Shown here one piece after another: positions 31,511 to 41,589 of a stretch of DNA of 54,497 bases. The stretch's first letter is position 1. Each line of letters starts with the position of its first letter. Source of the DNA: Pseudomonadota bacterium (lineage in GTDB: Bacteria > Pseudomonadota > Alphaproteobacteria > Rhizobiales > Devosiaceae); assembly GCA_023431205.1 (NCBI GenBank), contig JAEYXQ010000011.1, forward strand, positions 1 to 54,497. Reading direction: 5' to 3'. A model generated the notes under the pieces. It saw only the letters and a list, made by a program, of their open reading frames with translations, was not told where the DNA came from and searched no databases. The position numbers were made by a program, and so were the translations under genes.

Positions 31511-33919
31511 ATGTTCTCCTTCCTCCGTGGCGCCAAATCCTCCGGCGTTGCCAAACTCTCCATCAGATCCCTCCTTCTCAGCCTCGCGATCGTTCCCCTC
31601 ACTGCCCTGGTCACCCTTGCCGGCTTCCAGGCTGCCAGCGTGATCGGCCAGTACCGCAACCTCGAACGGGCCCAGCTGGTGCAGCAGATCGCCACCGCCG
31701 GTGCGGCCCTGTCGCAGGCGCTGCCGGCCGAGCAGCTGACGGCCACCCCGGCCGACATGCCCCAGCTGCGGGCCGCCACCGACGCCCAGTTCTTCGCCGT
31801 CGCCGAGGCGCACCAGCAGCTCACCGCCGAGGGCATTTCCGATGCCGCCATCGACGGGCTCGCGGCCTATATCGGCGACAGCAAGGCTCGGCTCGACGCG
31901 TTCCGCGCCGACACCGACCGCGGCGTTGCCGACACCGATGCGGCGCTCTCGGTGCTGCAGCCGATCGCTGCCGCCGGCATCGGCCTCGTGTCCGCCGCTG
32001 CCGCCGAAGTGGATGATCTCGAACTCTCCCGCTTCATGCAGGGGCTCTACGCCCTGATGCAGACCAACGACGCCGGCATGATGGAGACCAATCTCGGTCT
32101 CACCTACCTCGCCGAAGGTCAGTTGCCGACGCCGATGTTCGCCTTCGCCGTCCACTCGCGCGACCTGCGCCAGTCTAACGCGGCAGCGCTGGACTACCTG
32201 CCCGCCGACGTGCTGGAGCCCTATCGCGCCTTCCTTGCCGGTCCCGCCGAGAAGACGCTGCAGACGGTCCGTGCCGGCCTTTATGCCAACATGCCCGACG
32301 CCGCCGCACAGGCGGTGAGCCCCGCAGCCTGGACCGAAGCGACCAAACTCCGGGCCGGCGCCACGGCTGCCGCCATTAGTGCGGCCACGGCGCGGCTCGA
32401 TGCCGTGGCCCAGGCCCGCATGGCTGATGCCGGCAGCACCATCCTGCAGCTGGGTGGCATCGTGGCCGTGCTGGTGGCGCTGGTGGGCGGCATGTGCTTT
32501 TTTGCCGTCGGCAGCATCTCGCGCGCGCTGCGCTCGATCTCCGGGCGGATGGCGAGCCTGGCCGAAGGCGACATCACCAGCCCCATCCCGTTCGGCGAAC
32601 GCCGCGACGAGATCGGCGACATGGCCCGGACGGTGGAAGTGTTCCGCCAGAACCGCGAGCAGGTCGAGCGGCTCGACAGCGACCGCGAGGCCGCCCGTCA
32701 GCTCGAGGCCGACGAACAGGCGCTGCGCAACGACCTGCAGGGCGAGGTGGCGCGCGTCGTCGCCGCTGCCGTCGCCGGCGACTTCACCGCCCGCATCGGC
32801 AGCACCTATGGCAAGGCCGAGCTCGACGACATGGCGGTCTCGGTCAATCAGCTGATGGAGACGGTCGATCTCGGCATCAGCGAAACCGCCGAGGTACTGT
32901 CGGCCATCGCCCATGCCGACCTGACCCGGCGCATGCAGGGCCAGTATCGCGGCGCCTTCGAGCGCCTGAAGGCCGACACCAACGCCATGGCCGACAAGTA
33001 CAGCGACATCGTCGCGCAGCTGCGTTCGGCCTCGGCCGGGCTAAAGACCGCTACCGGCGAAATCCTCGCCGGCGCCAACGACCTCAGCGAGCGCACCACC
33101 CGCCAGGCGGCGGCGATCGAAGAGACCTCGGCGGCCATGGAGCAGCTCTCGGGCACCGTCACCGACAATGCCGGCAAGATCGACCAGGCGGCGACCCGCA
33201 CCCGCATGGCAGCCCAGCTCGCCAACGAGGGCGGCCAGGTGATGACCGACGCCAACCAGGCCATGGAGCGGATCACCGCCTCCTCGGGCAAGATCAGCAA
33301 CATCATCGGGCTGATCGATGACATCGCCTTCCAGACCAACCTCCTGGCGCTCAATGCCTCGGTGGAGGCTGCCCGTGCCGGCGAGGCCGGCAAAGGTTTT
33401 GCCGTGGTGGCCGTGGAAGTGCGGCGGCTGGCGCAGTCGGCGGCGCAGGCCTCGGCCGAGGTCAAGCAGCTGATCGAGCAGAGCGCCCAGGAGGTCAACG
33501 GTGGCACGAGGCTCGTGTCGCTCGCGGCCGAGAAGCTGCAGGCCATCCTGCAGACGGTCGAGGAAAACAACGAGCTGATGAAGTCCGTCGCCAGCGCCAG
33601 CGCCGAGCAGACCTCCGCCATTGCCGAAGTCTCCACCGCCGTCCGCCAGATGGACGAGATGACCCAGCACAATGCCGCGCTGGTGGAAGAAACCAACGCC
33701 GCCCTCGAGCAGACCGAGGCGCAGGCCGAGGGGCTCGACCGCATCGTCTCGATCTTCCGCGTCGAGGGCCGGTCCGCCGCGCCGCAGGCGGAGGCGCCGA
33801 AGGAAGCCCCCTCTGCCCGCGGCATCAAGGGCCTGCAGGAGAAGGTCAAGGGCGCCGCCCGCGCCTATCTCAGCCGCGGCAACACCGCGCTCAAGGACGA
33901 CGACTGGAACGAGTTCTAG
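31511..33919 (+). CDS. Methyl-accepting chemotaxis protein with a helical sensor
   Basis: An 802-residue chemoreceptor. A membrane helix at about 18-45 and a second at about 312-335 frame a nearly all-helical sensor, possibly of the nitrate/nitrite-sensing (NIT) type. HAMP and a second HAMP-like region follow (about 336-480), then the signalling hairpin with the tip FQTNLLALNASVEAARAGEAG. The C-terminus DDDWNEF resembles a CheR/CheB tether. The C-terminal half is close to that of the chemoreceptor at 9159-11684, including the RGLQ...YL tail, so the two are paralogues with different sensors. The ATG at 31511 was chosen because it sits just before the membrane anchor. Confidence 0.93.
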   Translation: MFSFLRGAKSSGVAKLSIRSLLLSLAIVPLTALVTLAGFQAASVIGQYRNLERAQLVQQIATAGAALSQALPAEQLTATPADMPQLRAATDAQFFAVAEAHQQLTAEGISDAAIDGLAAYIGDSKARLDAFRADTDRGVADTDAALSVLQPIAAAGIGLVSAAAAEVDDLELSRFMQGLYALMQTNDAGMMETNLGLTYLAEGQLPTPMFAFAVHSRDLRQSNAAALDYLPADVLEPYRAFLAGPAEKTLQTVRAGLYANMPDAAAQAVSPAAWTEATKLRAGATAAAISAATARLDAVAQARMADAGSTILQLGGIVAVLVALVGGMCFFAVGSISRALRSISGRMASLAEGDITSPIPFGERRDEIGDMARTVEVFRQNREQVERLDSDREAARQLEADEQALRNDLQGEVARVVAAAVAGDFTARIGSTYGKAELDDMAVSVNQLMETVDLGISETAEVLSAIAHADLTRRMQGQYRGAFERLKADTNAMADKYSDIVAQLRSASAGLKTATGEILAGANDLSERTTRQAAAIEETSAAMEQLSGTVTDNAGKIDQAATRTRMAAQLANEGGQVMTDANQAMERITASSGKISNIIGLIDDIAFQTNLLALNASVEAARAGEAGKGFAVVAVEVRRLAQSAAQASAEVKQLIEQSAQEVNGGTRLVSLAAEKLQAILQTVEENNELMKSVASASAEQTSAIAEVSTAVRQMDEMTQHNAALVEETNAALEQTEAQAEGLDRIVSIFRVEGRSAAPQAEAPKEAPSARGIKGLQEKVKGAARAYLSRGNTALKDDDWNEF

Positions 33920-33942
33920 CTCCTCGTGAACTCCTGAGAACG

Positions 33943-33971
33943 AAAACGGCAGGCCCTGGGCCTGCCGTTTT
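33943..33971. terminator. Bidirectional terminator
   Basis: AAAACGGCAGGCCC pairs with GGGCCTGCCGTTTT with a minimal loop. A-tract and T-tract flank the stem on both sides, so it ends the chemoreceptor transcript on the plus strand and the DUF2200 transcript on the minus strand. Confidence 0.9.
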
Positions 33972-33972
33972 G

Positions 33973-34341
33973 CTATTGCGCCGCCGCTTGCGGCTGCCGG
34001 CGTAAAATCTTGTCCATCGCCTTGCCCCTGGCGAGTTCGTCGATGAGCTTGTCGAGGTAGCGGATCTCGCGCATCAGCGGTTCTTCGATCTGTTCGACCC
34101 GGACGCCGCAGATGACGCCGGTGATCAGCGACCGGGCCGGGTTGAGGCCGGGTGCCTGGGCAAAAAACCCTTCCATCGTGGTGCCGTCGGCGACCGTCCG
34201 GTCGAGCTGCTGCTGGTCATAGCCGGTGAGCCAGCGGATGATGGTGTCGACCTCGTCTCTGGTTCGTCCCTTGCGCTCCGCCTTGGCAACATAGTGCGGA
34301 TAGACGCTGCCGAAGCTGTAGCCATAGACCCTGTGCGACAT
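33973..34341 (-). CDS. DUF2200 family protein
   Basis: A 122-residue protein matching DUF2200 along its whole length: SVYPHYVAKAERKGRT, IIRWLTGYDQQQL, FFAQAPGLNPARSLITG and EEPLMREIRYLDKLIDELA, ending in KAMDKILRR. Function is unknown in the family. It is a stand-alone gene that faces the chemoreceptor gene across a shared terminator. Confidence 0.92.
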   Translation of the reverse strand: MSHRVYGYSFGSVYPHYVAKAERKGRTRDEVDTIIRWLTGYDQQQLDRTVADGTTMEGFFAQAPGLNPARSLITGVICGVRVEQIEEPLMREIRYLDKLIDELARGKAMDKILRRQPQAAAQ

Positions 34342-34506
34342 CGAACTCCTCCGGCCGGACGGCAGGTGGCAAGCCTAGCCCGCATGGACGACGGGGCAAA
34401 GCAAAAGCCCCGCGACCGGAAAAATGGGGTTAGCCTGTCTAAATGCGGCCCCGCCACTCGCCGTCGGGATGAGGCTGCAGACGCAGCGATCCAGAGGACA
34501 TTCTGC

Positions 34507-34872
34507 ATGCGGTACTTCATGAGCATCATCCCGCCCGCCGACCTCAAGGCCGGGGACGTCTCGCAAGGCTTGATGGACGAAATGGGCCAGTGGATCGAGC
34601 GCGGCATCGCCGGGGGCACGCTGATCTCGACCGGCGGGCTCGGGTCGGCGGAGAAAGGGCGGCGCCTTGCCGGACATGGCGGCCAGATCGCCCTGACCGA
34701 CGGCCCCTTTGCCGAGGCCAAGGAAGTAATTGGCGGCTATGCCGTGTTCGAGGCACCCGACCTCGAGGCGGCAACGGCATTGGCGCGGGAGTTCATGCAG
34801 ATGCATATCGACCACGGCCTCAACGGCATGGTGCTCGAACTGCGGGAAATCGCCGGGGGCGCCAACTACTGA
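34507..34872 (+). CDS. YCII (DGPF) domain protein
   Basis: A 121-residue protein of the YCII-related DGPF family, seen as ALTDGPFAEAKEVIGGYAVFE (DGPF at residues 65-68). Such proteins are often encoded beside ECF sigma factors, but here none is adjacent. The start follows AGAGGAC. Its end overlaps tsaE, which is convergent, by seven bases. Confidence 0.88.
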   Translation: MRYFMSIIPPADLKAGDVSQGLMDEMGQWIERGIAGGTLISTGGLGSAEKGRRLAGHGGQIALTDGPFAEAKEVIGGYAVFEAPDLEAATALAREFMQMHIDHGLNGMVLELREIAGGANY

Positions 34873-35303
34873 CGGGCTTCGGAGCGCTCGATCCGCACCA
34901 GCCGCCCCACCCCATCGGCGGGCAGCGCGAGCGTGACCGTCACTGTTGCGGCTTGCGCAATGGCCGGGGCGCGGCTGGGCCACTCGACGAGGATGATGGC
35001 CTCGGGCGTATCGAGGAGCCCGAGTTCGTCGGCTTCGCCGGCATCGGCCAGGCGGTAGAGGTCGGCGTGCAGCACCGGGCCGCGCGGGGTGTCGTAGGGC
35101 TGCACCAGGGCAAAGCTGGGGGAGGGTACGTCGAGCCCGGGATCGCCGGCGAGGGTGCGGATGATGGCCCGCGCCAGCGCCGACTTTCCGGCACCGAGAT
35201 CGCCATTGAGGGCGACGATGTCGCCTGCTACCAGCATGGCCGCCAGTTCGGCCCCGAGCCGGTCGGTATCCTCCGGCCCCGGCAGGAACCGCTCCTCGCT
35301 CAT
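34866..35303 (-). CDS. tsaE: tRNA threonylcarbamoyladenosine biosynthesis protein TsaE
   Basis: ATPase needed with TsaB and TsaD for the t6A modification of tRNA. The 145-residue product has the Walker A motif GDLGAGKS (34-41) and the family blocks VPSPSFALVQPY, HADLYRL and IILVEWP. The ATG overlaps the stop of divL by four bases (ATGA), a conserved coupling in this group. Confidence 0.94.
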   Translation of the reverse strand: MSEERFLPGPEDTDRLGAELAAMLVAGDIVALNGDLGAGKSALARAIIRTLAGDPGLDVPSPSFALVQPYDTPRGPVLHADLYRLADAGEADELGLLDTPEAIILVEWPSRAPAIAQAATVTVTLALPADGVGRLVRIERSEARQ

Positions 35304-37747
35304 TCGGCGATGCCGGCCATGGCGCTGTCGCGCGGCAGGTTGACGACGATGCGCGAGCCGCGCGGCTCCCGCTTTTCGGCGGTGATGGTGCCGCCGTGGA
35401 GGTTGACGAAGGTGCGGACGATCGAAAGGCCGAGGCCCGCGCCCCGCTGGCGGCCGCCAGCATTGGGGGTATCGAGCCGGGTCAGGATCGCCGACTTCAT
35501 CTCGTCGGTGAGGCCGGGGCCCTCGTCCTCGATCACGAACAGCATGCGCTCGCCGCGATTGGAGACGGTGAGCCGGATCTCACCGCCCGGAGGCGAGAAG
35601 CGCGCGGCGTTGGAGAGGAGATTGTAGAGCACCTGGACGATGCGGGTGCCGTCGGCAACGAAGGCCGGCAGGTTGGGTTCGATATCCACCACAAGGTTGA
35701 TCGGGGCTTCACCCGACACCTCCGGGAAGGTGGCGGAGAGACCCGCCTTGGCCTTGTCGATGAGGCTGGCGACATCCAGCGTCTCCGGGCGCAGTTCGGC
35801 AATGCCGGCATCGACGGAGGCGAGATCGAGAATGTTGTCGATCAGCACGCCCAGGGTAACGGAAGACGCCCGGATATAGTCGATATATTCCCGCTGGCGC
35901 GCGTTGAGCGTGCCGCCTTCGGTGCCGGCGAGCAGGTCGGCAAAGCCGATGATGTTGGTCAGGGGCGAGCGCAGCTCGTAGGAGACGTTCTCGACAAAGG
36001 CGTCCTTGAGCCGGTCGGCGGCCACCAGGGCGTCGTTGCGCTCCTTGAGCACCTTGGAATAGCTGGCGCTTTCGGTGACATCGAGAAAGGTCATCATCGT
36101 CTGCCCGTCCGGCAGGCGGGTGATGGCATAGTCGAGCAGGCGCCCGTCGGAGCGGTTGATGCGGCCGGTCTGGTCGGAGCGGGTCGGGTTAAGGTCGACA
36201 ATCGCGCGCTTGAGGTCGCGCCAGATGCTGGCGCCATCCTCGGGGATGGCCCGAGCGGCTGCCTCGGCGATCTGGTCGATATGCGGGTTGTGCCCGAGCT
36301 CGTTGGTCGGCAGCTTCCACAAGGCCGACAGGCGGGGATTGCTCAGCGTCAGCCGGCCATTGGTGCCGAACACGGCGACCGCTTCGCTCAACGCGTTGAT
36401 GGTCTCGCGCTGGACATTGCTGAAGGTCTTGTTGGTGGATTCGAGCTTGAGACGCTCGGTGATGTCCTCAAAGACATAGACGACGCCGCCTTCCGGTCCA
36501 GCGGGGGCGGTGATGACCTTGACGGTGCGCCCGTCCGGCAGGTGCCAGGGATCTGCCTCGAACGGGGCCTTGCGGGTGTAGGATTCGAGGTGCTTGCTGC
36601 GCCAGGTCTGGTAATCGACCTGGTTGGGCAGCATCCCCTCGGTGCGCAGCTTGTCGAGAATGGCGCGTTCGTCGAGCCCGGGGGTGAGGAAGCTCTTGTC
36701 GAGGTTCCACAGCGCCGCATAGGCCTGGTTGAACTGCGTCAGCTCGCGACGGGCGTTGAAGATGGCGATCGGGGTCGCCAGCGCATCGATGATGCCGCCG
36801 ATATGGGCATAGCCGGTGGGGGCGGGTGGCGCCTGTTCGGTGGCGAGCGGAAAGAAATAGCCGGCGCGTCCGTCCCCGATGGGAAACTCCACCAGCTCGT
36901 AGCGCCCCTTACCGGGAAAGGTCACCGTGGCGCTGACCGGCTGGTCGCTGGCCTTGCAGGCGGCAAGGTGCTGCTTGAGCGCGGCGGGGTCGAGCAGTTC
37001 TGGCGCCGAGCCGGGCTGGCCGGTTCGGCCCAGGGTTCGGGCGAGGTCCTTGTAGGCGCCGTTGGCAAAGACCAGCCGGTCCTCGCGGTCACGGGCGAAA
37101 GCCGGCTTGCCGATGGCGGCAAGGATGGTGCGCACGCCGGTCAGGTCATCGCTCGCGGCACTGGTGCCGGTCGGCTGCAGATAGGCCGGGCGCAGGCGCA
37201 TGGCGACGCCGCCGCCGAGCACCCAGCCATGGGCCCGGATCAGGCGACCGTCGAGCGCCTTGACGCCGGTGTCGAAGGAGTGGCCCTCGACCCGCAGCTC
37301 GGCCAAGAGCTGCGTCAGCCGGTCGGCTTCGGCCGGCGGCAGCCAAATATCGAAGTTGAGCACCGCTTCGGGGTGGCGGCCCGGGGGCAGGATGGCGCTG
37401 GTCTGACCCAGCAGGCGCGGCTCGGCGCCCTGTTCGGTCCACAGGACGGTGACCTCGCGGGTGCCCGACAGCAGCGCCTCGTATTCGTCGACCAGGACAC
37501 GGAGGCCGGCGATGCGCTCGGCATCGCGGCGGCGGGCGACGCGGCCGTCGCGGATGATGCCGCGGACAATGACGGTGGCGATCAGCGCAAAGCCACCCGC
37601 ACCGAGTGCGATGGCGATGGGCGCGGCGCCCACCAGATTTGCGGAAGCAAAGCCCTGTGCCGAGGCGGGGACCGCCGTCATCAGGGTGAGCGGGGCGGCA
37701 CCGAACGGTGCGAATCCCCAATGCTTCCGGAGCCTGCCCGGCGCCAT
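35300..37747 (-). CDS. divL: DivL-like PAS sensor kinase with Tyr in the H-box
   Basis: An 815-residue membrane-anchored PAS histidine kinase homologue. An N-terminal hydrophobic region (about 15-62) includes a membrane helix; several PAS-like blocks lie between about 205 and 565; the dimerisation segment reads AFVENVSYELRSPLTNIIGF, with Tyr590 where kinases have the phosphorylated His. The ATPase domain keeps the N-box NLLSNAARFSPPGG, the DEGPG G1 box and GAGLGLSIV. A Tyr in this place is the hallmark of DivL, which controls CtrA through DivK and CckA in Caulobacter. Start at 37747 follows AGAGGCAG. It is coupled to tsaE and lies downstream of ahcY. Confidence 0.9.
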   Translation of the reverse strand: MAPGRLRKHWGFAPFGAAPLTLMTAVPASAQGFASANLVGAAPIAIALGAGGFALIATVIVRGIIRDGRVARRRDAERIAGLRVLVDEYEALLSGTREVTVLWTEQGAEPRLLGQTSAILPPGRHPEAVLNFDIWLPPAEADRLTQLLAELRVEGHSFDTGVKALDGRLIRAHGWVLGGGVAMRLRPAYLQPTGTSAASDDLTGVRTILAAIGKPAFARDREDRLVFANGAYKDLARTLGRTGQPGSAPELLDPAALKQHLAACKASDQPVSATVTFPGKGRYELVEFPIGDGRAGYFFPLATEQAPPAPTGYAHIGGIIDALATPIAIFNARRELTQFNQAYAALWNLDKSFLTPGLDERAILDKLRTEGMLPNQVDYQTWRSKHLESYTRKAPFEADPWHLPDGRTVKVITAPAGPEGGVVYVFEDITERLKLESTNKTFSNVQRETINALSEAVAVFGTNGRLTLSNPRLSALWKLPTNELGHNPHIDQIAEAAARAIPEDGASIWRDLKRAIVDLNPTRSDQTGRINRSDGRLLDYAITRLPDGQTMMTFLDVTESASYSKVLKERNDALVAADRLKDAFVENVSYELRSPLTNIIGFADLLAGTEGGTLNARQREYIDYIRASSVTLGVLIDNILDLASVDAGIAELRPETLDVASLIDKAKAGLSATFPEVSGEAPINLVVDIEPNLPAFVADGTRIVQVLYNLLSNAARFSPPGGEIRLTVSNRGERMLFVIEDEGPGLTDEMKSAILTRLDTPNAGGRQRGAGLGLSIVRTFVNLHGGTITAEKREPRGSRIVVNLPRDSAMAGIAE

Positions 37748-37918
37748 GACTGCCTCTGCAACTGTTTCACGCTAGTGATGGCCGGCCCAGGAGAGCCGGT
37801 ACGCCTCAACTTGAAAGAGGGCCGATACGCGCAATTCCCAAGGGAAAGCGGCCCCCGATCCGACCAGCGTGTCCCCCCGCCGCCGAATCATCAAAACCAT
37901 AGCGAGGCGGTGAATCGG

Positions 37919-37933
37919 CTAACAGAGTCTTAA
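37919..37933 (-). promoter_or_regulatory. Possible CtrA-like box upstream of divL
   Basis: CTAA-N7-TTAA on the plus strand (minus strand TTAA-N7-TTAG) is one base off the CtrA consensus. It is about 170 bases upstream of divL, rather far for a simple promoter site, so the call is weak. The 494-base gap 37748-38241 otherwise holds a large inverted repeat and the ahcY terminator, and no gene that I can see. Confidence 0.3.
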
Positions 37934-38013
37934 TGGCTGTTGATCGCGGGCAAAGGATCGAAATGGGTGCTTGACCGAGAACGAAGCAGAAACAGCGGGG
38001 GTAGTGTGCGCTC

Positions 38014-38156
38014 GGTGGCCGCGACCTCGTGGTTCGACAGGCCCACCATGAGGACTATGGGAGGAGTGGGCGTGCGGAGGCACCGAGAACGCCGCTCACC
38101 CAGTGCGTTGCATAAACCTCATCCTGAGCGTGTCGAAGGACGGGGTCGCGGCCACC
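38014..38156. repeat. Large inverted repeat, TTCGACA family
   Basis: Two 41-base arms (38014-38054 and 38116-38156) pair imperfectly: GGTGGCCGCGACC on the left mirrors GGTCGCGGCCACC on the right, and both contain the TTCGACA/TGTCGAA core. The right arm contains the CCTCATCCTGAGC...GTCGAAGG string that is common between genes in many alphaproteobacteria. A loop of 61 bases lies between. Pieces recur in the trpF-trpB spacer. A non-autonomous mobile or BIME-like origin is possible. Confidence 0.7.
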
Positions 38157-38184
38157 GATATCCTCCGCACCGCTTTCCGCCTCC

Positions 38185-38217
38185 AAAAGAAACGCCCCCT
38201 TCGGCTGGAGAGGGCGT
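38185..38217 (-). terminator. Intrinsic terminator of ahcY
   Basis: On the minus strand ACGCCC pairs with GGGCGT around a 14-base loop, followed by TTTCTTTT. It lies 25 bases beyond the ahcY stop. Confidence 0.75.
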
Positions 38218-38241
38218 GGTGCGTGTCCCGGCTGACAGTGC

Positions 38242-39642
<1,401 letters not shown>

Positions 39643-39711
39643 GGGGCAGGGCTCCGGGCGTTTTGCTGTTGGCCGCACCTATACGCGAAGCCCGCCGGAG
39701 CGGCAACGGGG

Positions 39712-39733
39712 ACATAAAGGAATGTTTATATGT
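39712..39733 (-). promoter_or_regulatory. Palindromic operator candidate upstream of ahcY
   Basis: ACATAAAGGAATG-TTTATATGT is an imperfect inverted repeat with arms ACATA(ta)AAA and TTTATGT. It lies 70-91 bases upstream of the ahcY start in an otherwise GC-rich gap. Regulators of the methyl cycle, such as ArsR-type SahR proteins, use AT-rich palindromes near ahcY in other bacteria; naming the regulator is inference. I found no SAH riboswitch pattern. Confidence 0.4.
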
Positions 39734-39744
39734 AGATGGAGGCG

Positions 39745-40254
39745 TTAGGCCCGCCGCCGGAGCGGATAGCGGCGGCGGAACGGCAGGCTGCAGGTGCGTA
39801 CCACCGCCGAAACCACGAGGTACCCGAGCAGAAACCCGGCCCCGGCATAGAGAATGCCTTCCACCGTCACCGGCACGGCCGGCTTGTAGGCGGCAAGGGT
39901 GCGCTGGCCGATAGCGGTATCAAGATAGGCCGGCAGGTTCTGGAAGCGCTCCACCGGTCCGGCGCTTTCGATCCGCGCCAGCGTGGCGCTGAGTTGGTCG
40001 TAGCGCTGGAAGGTCGCCGTCATCGACCCGCCGCGGCCGGCGAGGAAGTCGTCATTGGAGGCGTTGTAGCGCTCGAGCGCCTGCTGCCGGTCGAGCCCGC
40101 CGGCCGCGGCATCGCCGTCGAACGCCTGGGTGACCGCGGCAAGTTCGTCCACCGCCCCGCCGAGGCGCTGGGTATATTGCTGGGCGTATTCGGGAAACTG
40201 GCTGAGCACCAGCGCCAACCCGATTCCGCCGATGCTCGCCACCATTCGCCGCAT
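39745..40254 (-). CDS. DUF2937 family membrane protein
   Basis: A 169-residue protein with an N-terminal hydrophobic helix (about 5-20), the family block QFPEYAQQYTQRLGGAVDELAAV, a helical middle and a second hydrophobic segment near the end (about 130-150). This matches DUF2937, whose function is unknown. The start at 40254 follows GGGAG. It is upstream of ahcY on the same strand. Confidence 0.8.
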   Translation of the reverse strand: MRRMVASIGGIGLALVLSQFPEYAQQYTQRLGGAVDELAAVTQAFDGDAAAGGLDRQQALERYNASNDDFLAGRGGSMTATFQRYDQLSATLARIESAGPVERFQNLPAYLDTAIGQRTLAAYKPAVPVTVEGILYAGAGFLLGYLVVSAVVRTCSLPFRRRYPLRRRA

Positions 40255-40356
40255 GCCCGTCTCCCTGTGCTGCTCAATGTGGTGGTGCCGTGCGGGGTTG
40301 CGCAAGCCCGATGCGGACCTTAGGTCTTCCGCACGCGCCGACCCGGGGAAGAACAC

Positions 40357-41589
40357 ATGGCCACCGCTCCTTCCGACAAGCCCGAATGGGCCAAGACCCG
40401 GCGCGAACGCGAGCGCGACGCCCTGGCCGCCGCCGGGCTGACGCGCCGTCGCCGCTGGCCGTGGGTGCTGCTGGTGCTGGTGATCCTGGCTGCCGCAGGC
40501 GCCGCCCTCTTCGTCATGATGGGCCAGGGACAGCAGCCGGCGCCGCAAACCCCGGCCGAGGAGCAGCCCGCCAAAGCGCCAACCGTGATGCAGCTCCGCC
40601 ACGACGAGGTGCTGACGCTCGAGCCGCAGCGGCTCGAAAACCTGGTGCGCATCACCGGCTCGGTGACGCCGGTGCGCCAGACCCAGGTCTCCTCCGAGGT
40701 CAACGGCCAGATTTCCGAAGTGCTGGTGCGCGCCGGCGATGCCGTTTCCGAGGGCGACGTGCTGGTGCAGGTCGATGTCAGCAATCTCGAGCTGCAGCTC
40801 AACCAGGCCCGCAGCACCGCCGAAGCGACGCGGGCCCAGTTGTCGACGGCCGAAAACGAACTGGCCCGCACCCAGGACCTGATCTCGCGTGGCCTTGCGC
40901 CCAGTTCAGGGCTCGAACAGGCGCAGGGCACGGTGAACCAGCTGCGGGCGAGCCTGTCGGCACTCGAGCAGCAGGTGGCCGGGGCAGAGAACGCGCTCGC
41001 CAATGCCACCGTGGTCGCCCCGCTGACCGGCATCGTCTCGGTGCGCGCGGTCGAGCCGGGGCAGACCGTTGCCGCCGGCACGCCGCTGGTCACGGTTGTG
41101 GACCTGTCGAGCGTCGAGGTGGTCGCCGCGGCGCCCGTCGGCACCGCCGCCCAGATCGAGCCCGGCCAGACCGTCCGTATCGCCGTCGAGGGGCTCGCCG
41201 GCCGCACCTTCGAGGGTCGGCTGGAGCGCATCAATCCGGTGGCGCAGGAAGGCACCCGCACCATTCCGGTCTATGTCGCGCTCGACAACGGCAATGGCCT
41301 GTTGCGCGGCGGCATGTTCGTCACCGGCAACATCGTGGTCGAGACGGTGGAAGGCGCCATCGCGGTTCCGGCTGCGGCCATCCGCGAGGATGCCGATGGG
41401 CCCCATGTGCTCAAACTCGAAAACGACACCGTGGTCCGCCAGGCGGTGGAGCCGGGAGCGGTGTGGAGCACCAACCGCCTTACCGAGATCCGCTCCGGCC
41501 TTGCCGCGGGCGACGTGATCGTCTCCGCCCTCCTGCCGCAACTGATGCCGGGCAGCCGCATCCAGATGCTGATGGAGGGCGGTCGATGA
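40357..41589 (+). CDS. RND efflux system periplasmic adaptor (membrane fusion protein)
   Basis: A 410-residue HlyD/AcrA-type adaptor linking an RND pump to an outer-membrane channel. A single N-terminal membrane helix (about 34-55) replaces a lipid anchor. The chain then shows the barrel-sandwich half QVSSEVNGQISEVLVRAGDAV, an alpha-helical hairpin (about 145-205), the second lipoyl half GIVSVRAVEPGQTVAAG and the beta-barrel domain. Its stop overlaps the pump start by four bases, so the two are made together. No outer-membrane factor is encoded in the window. Confidence 0.93.
   Translation: MATAPSDKPEWAKTRRERERDALAAAGLTRRRRWPWVLLVLVILAAAGAALFVMMGQGQQPAPQTPAEEQPAKAPTVMQLRHDEVLTLEPQRLENLVRITGSVTPVRQTQVSSEVNGQISEVLVRAGDAVSEGDVLVQVDVSNLELQLNQARSTAEATRAQLSTAENELARTQDLISRGLAPSSGLEQAQGTVNQLRASLSALEQQVAGAENALANATVVAPLTGIVSVRAVEPGQTVAAGTPLVTVVDLSSVEVVAAAPVGTAAQIEPGQTVRIAVEGLAGRTFEGRLERINPVAQEGTRTIPVYVALDNGNGLLRGGMFVTGNIVVETVEGAIAVPAAAIREDADGPHVLKLENDTVVRQAVEPGAVWSTNRLTEIRSGLAAGDVIVSALLPQLMPGSRIQMLMEGGR

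Noticed and set aside
39643..39711. SAH riboswitch upstream of ahcY
   Set aside because: The GAGGAGCGCTGC core of the SAH element is not present in the leader.
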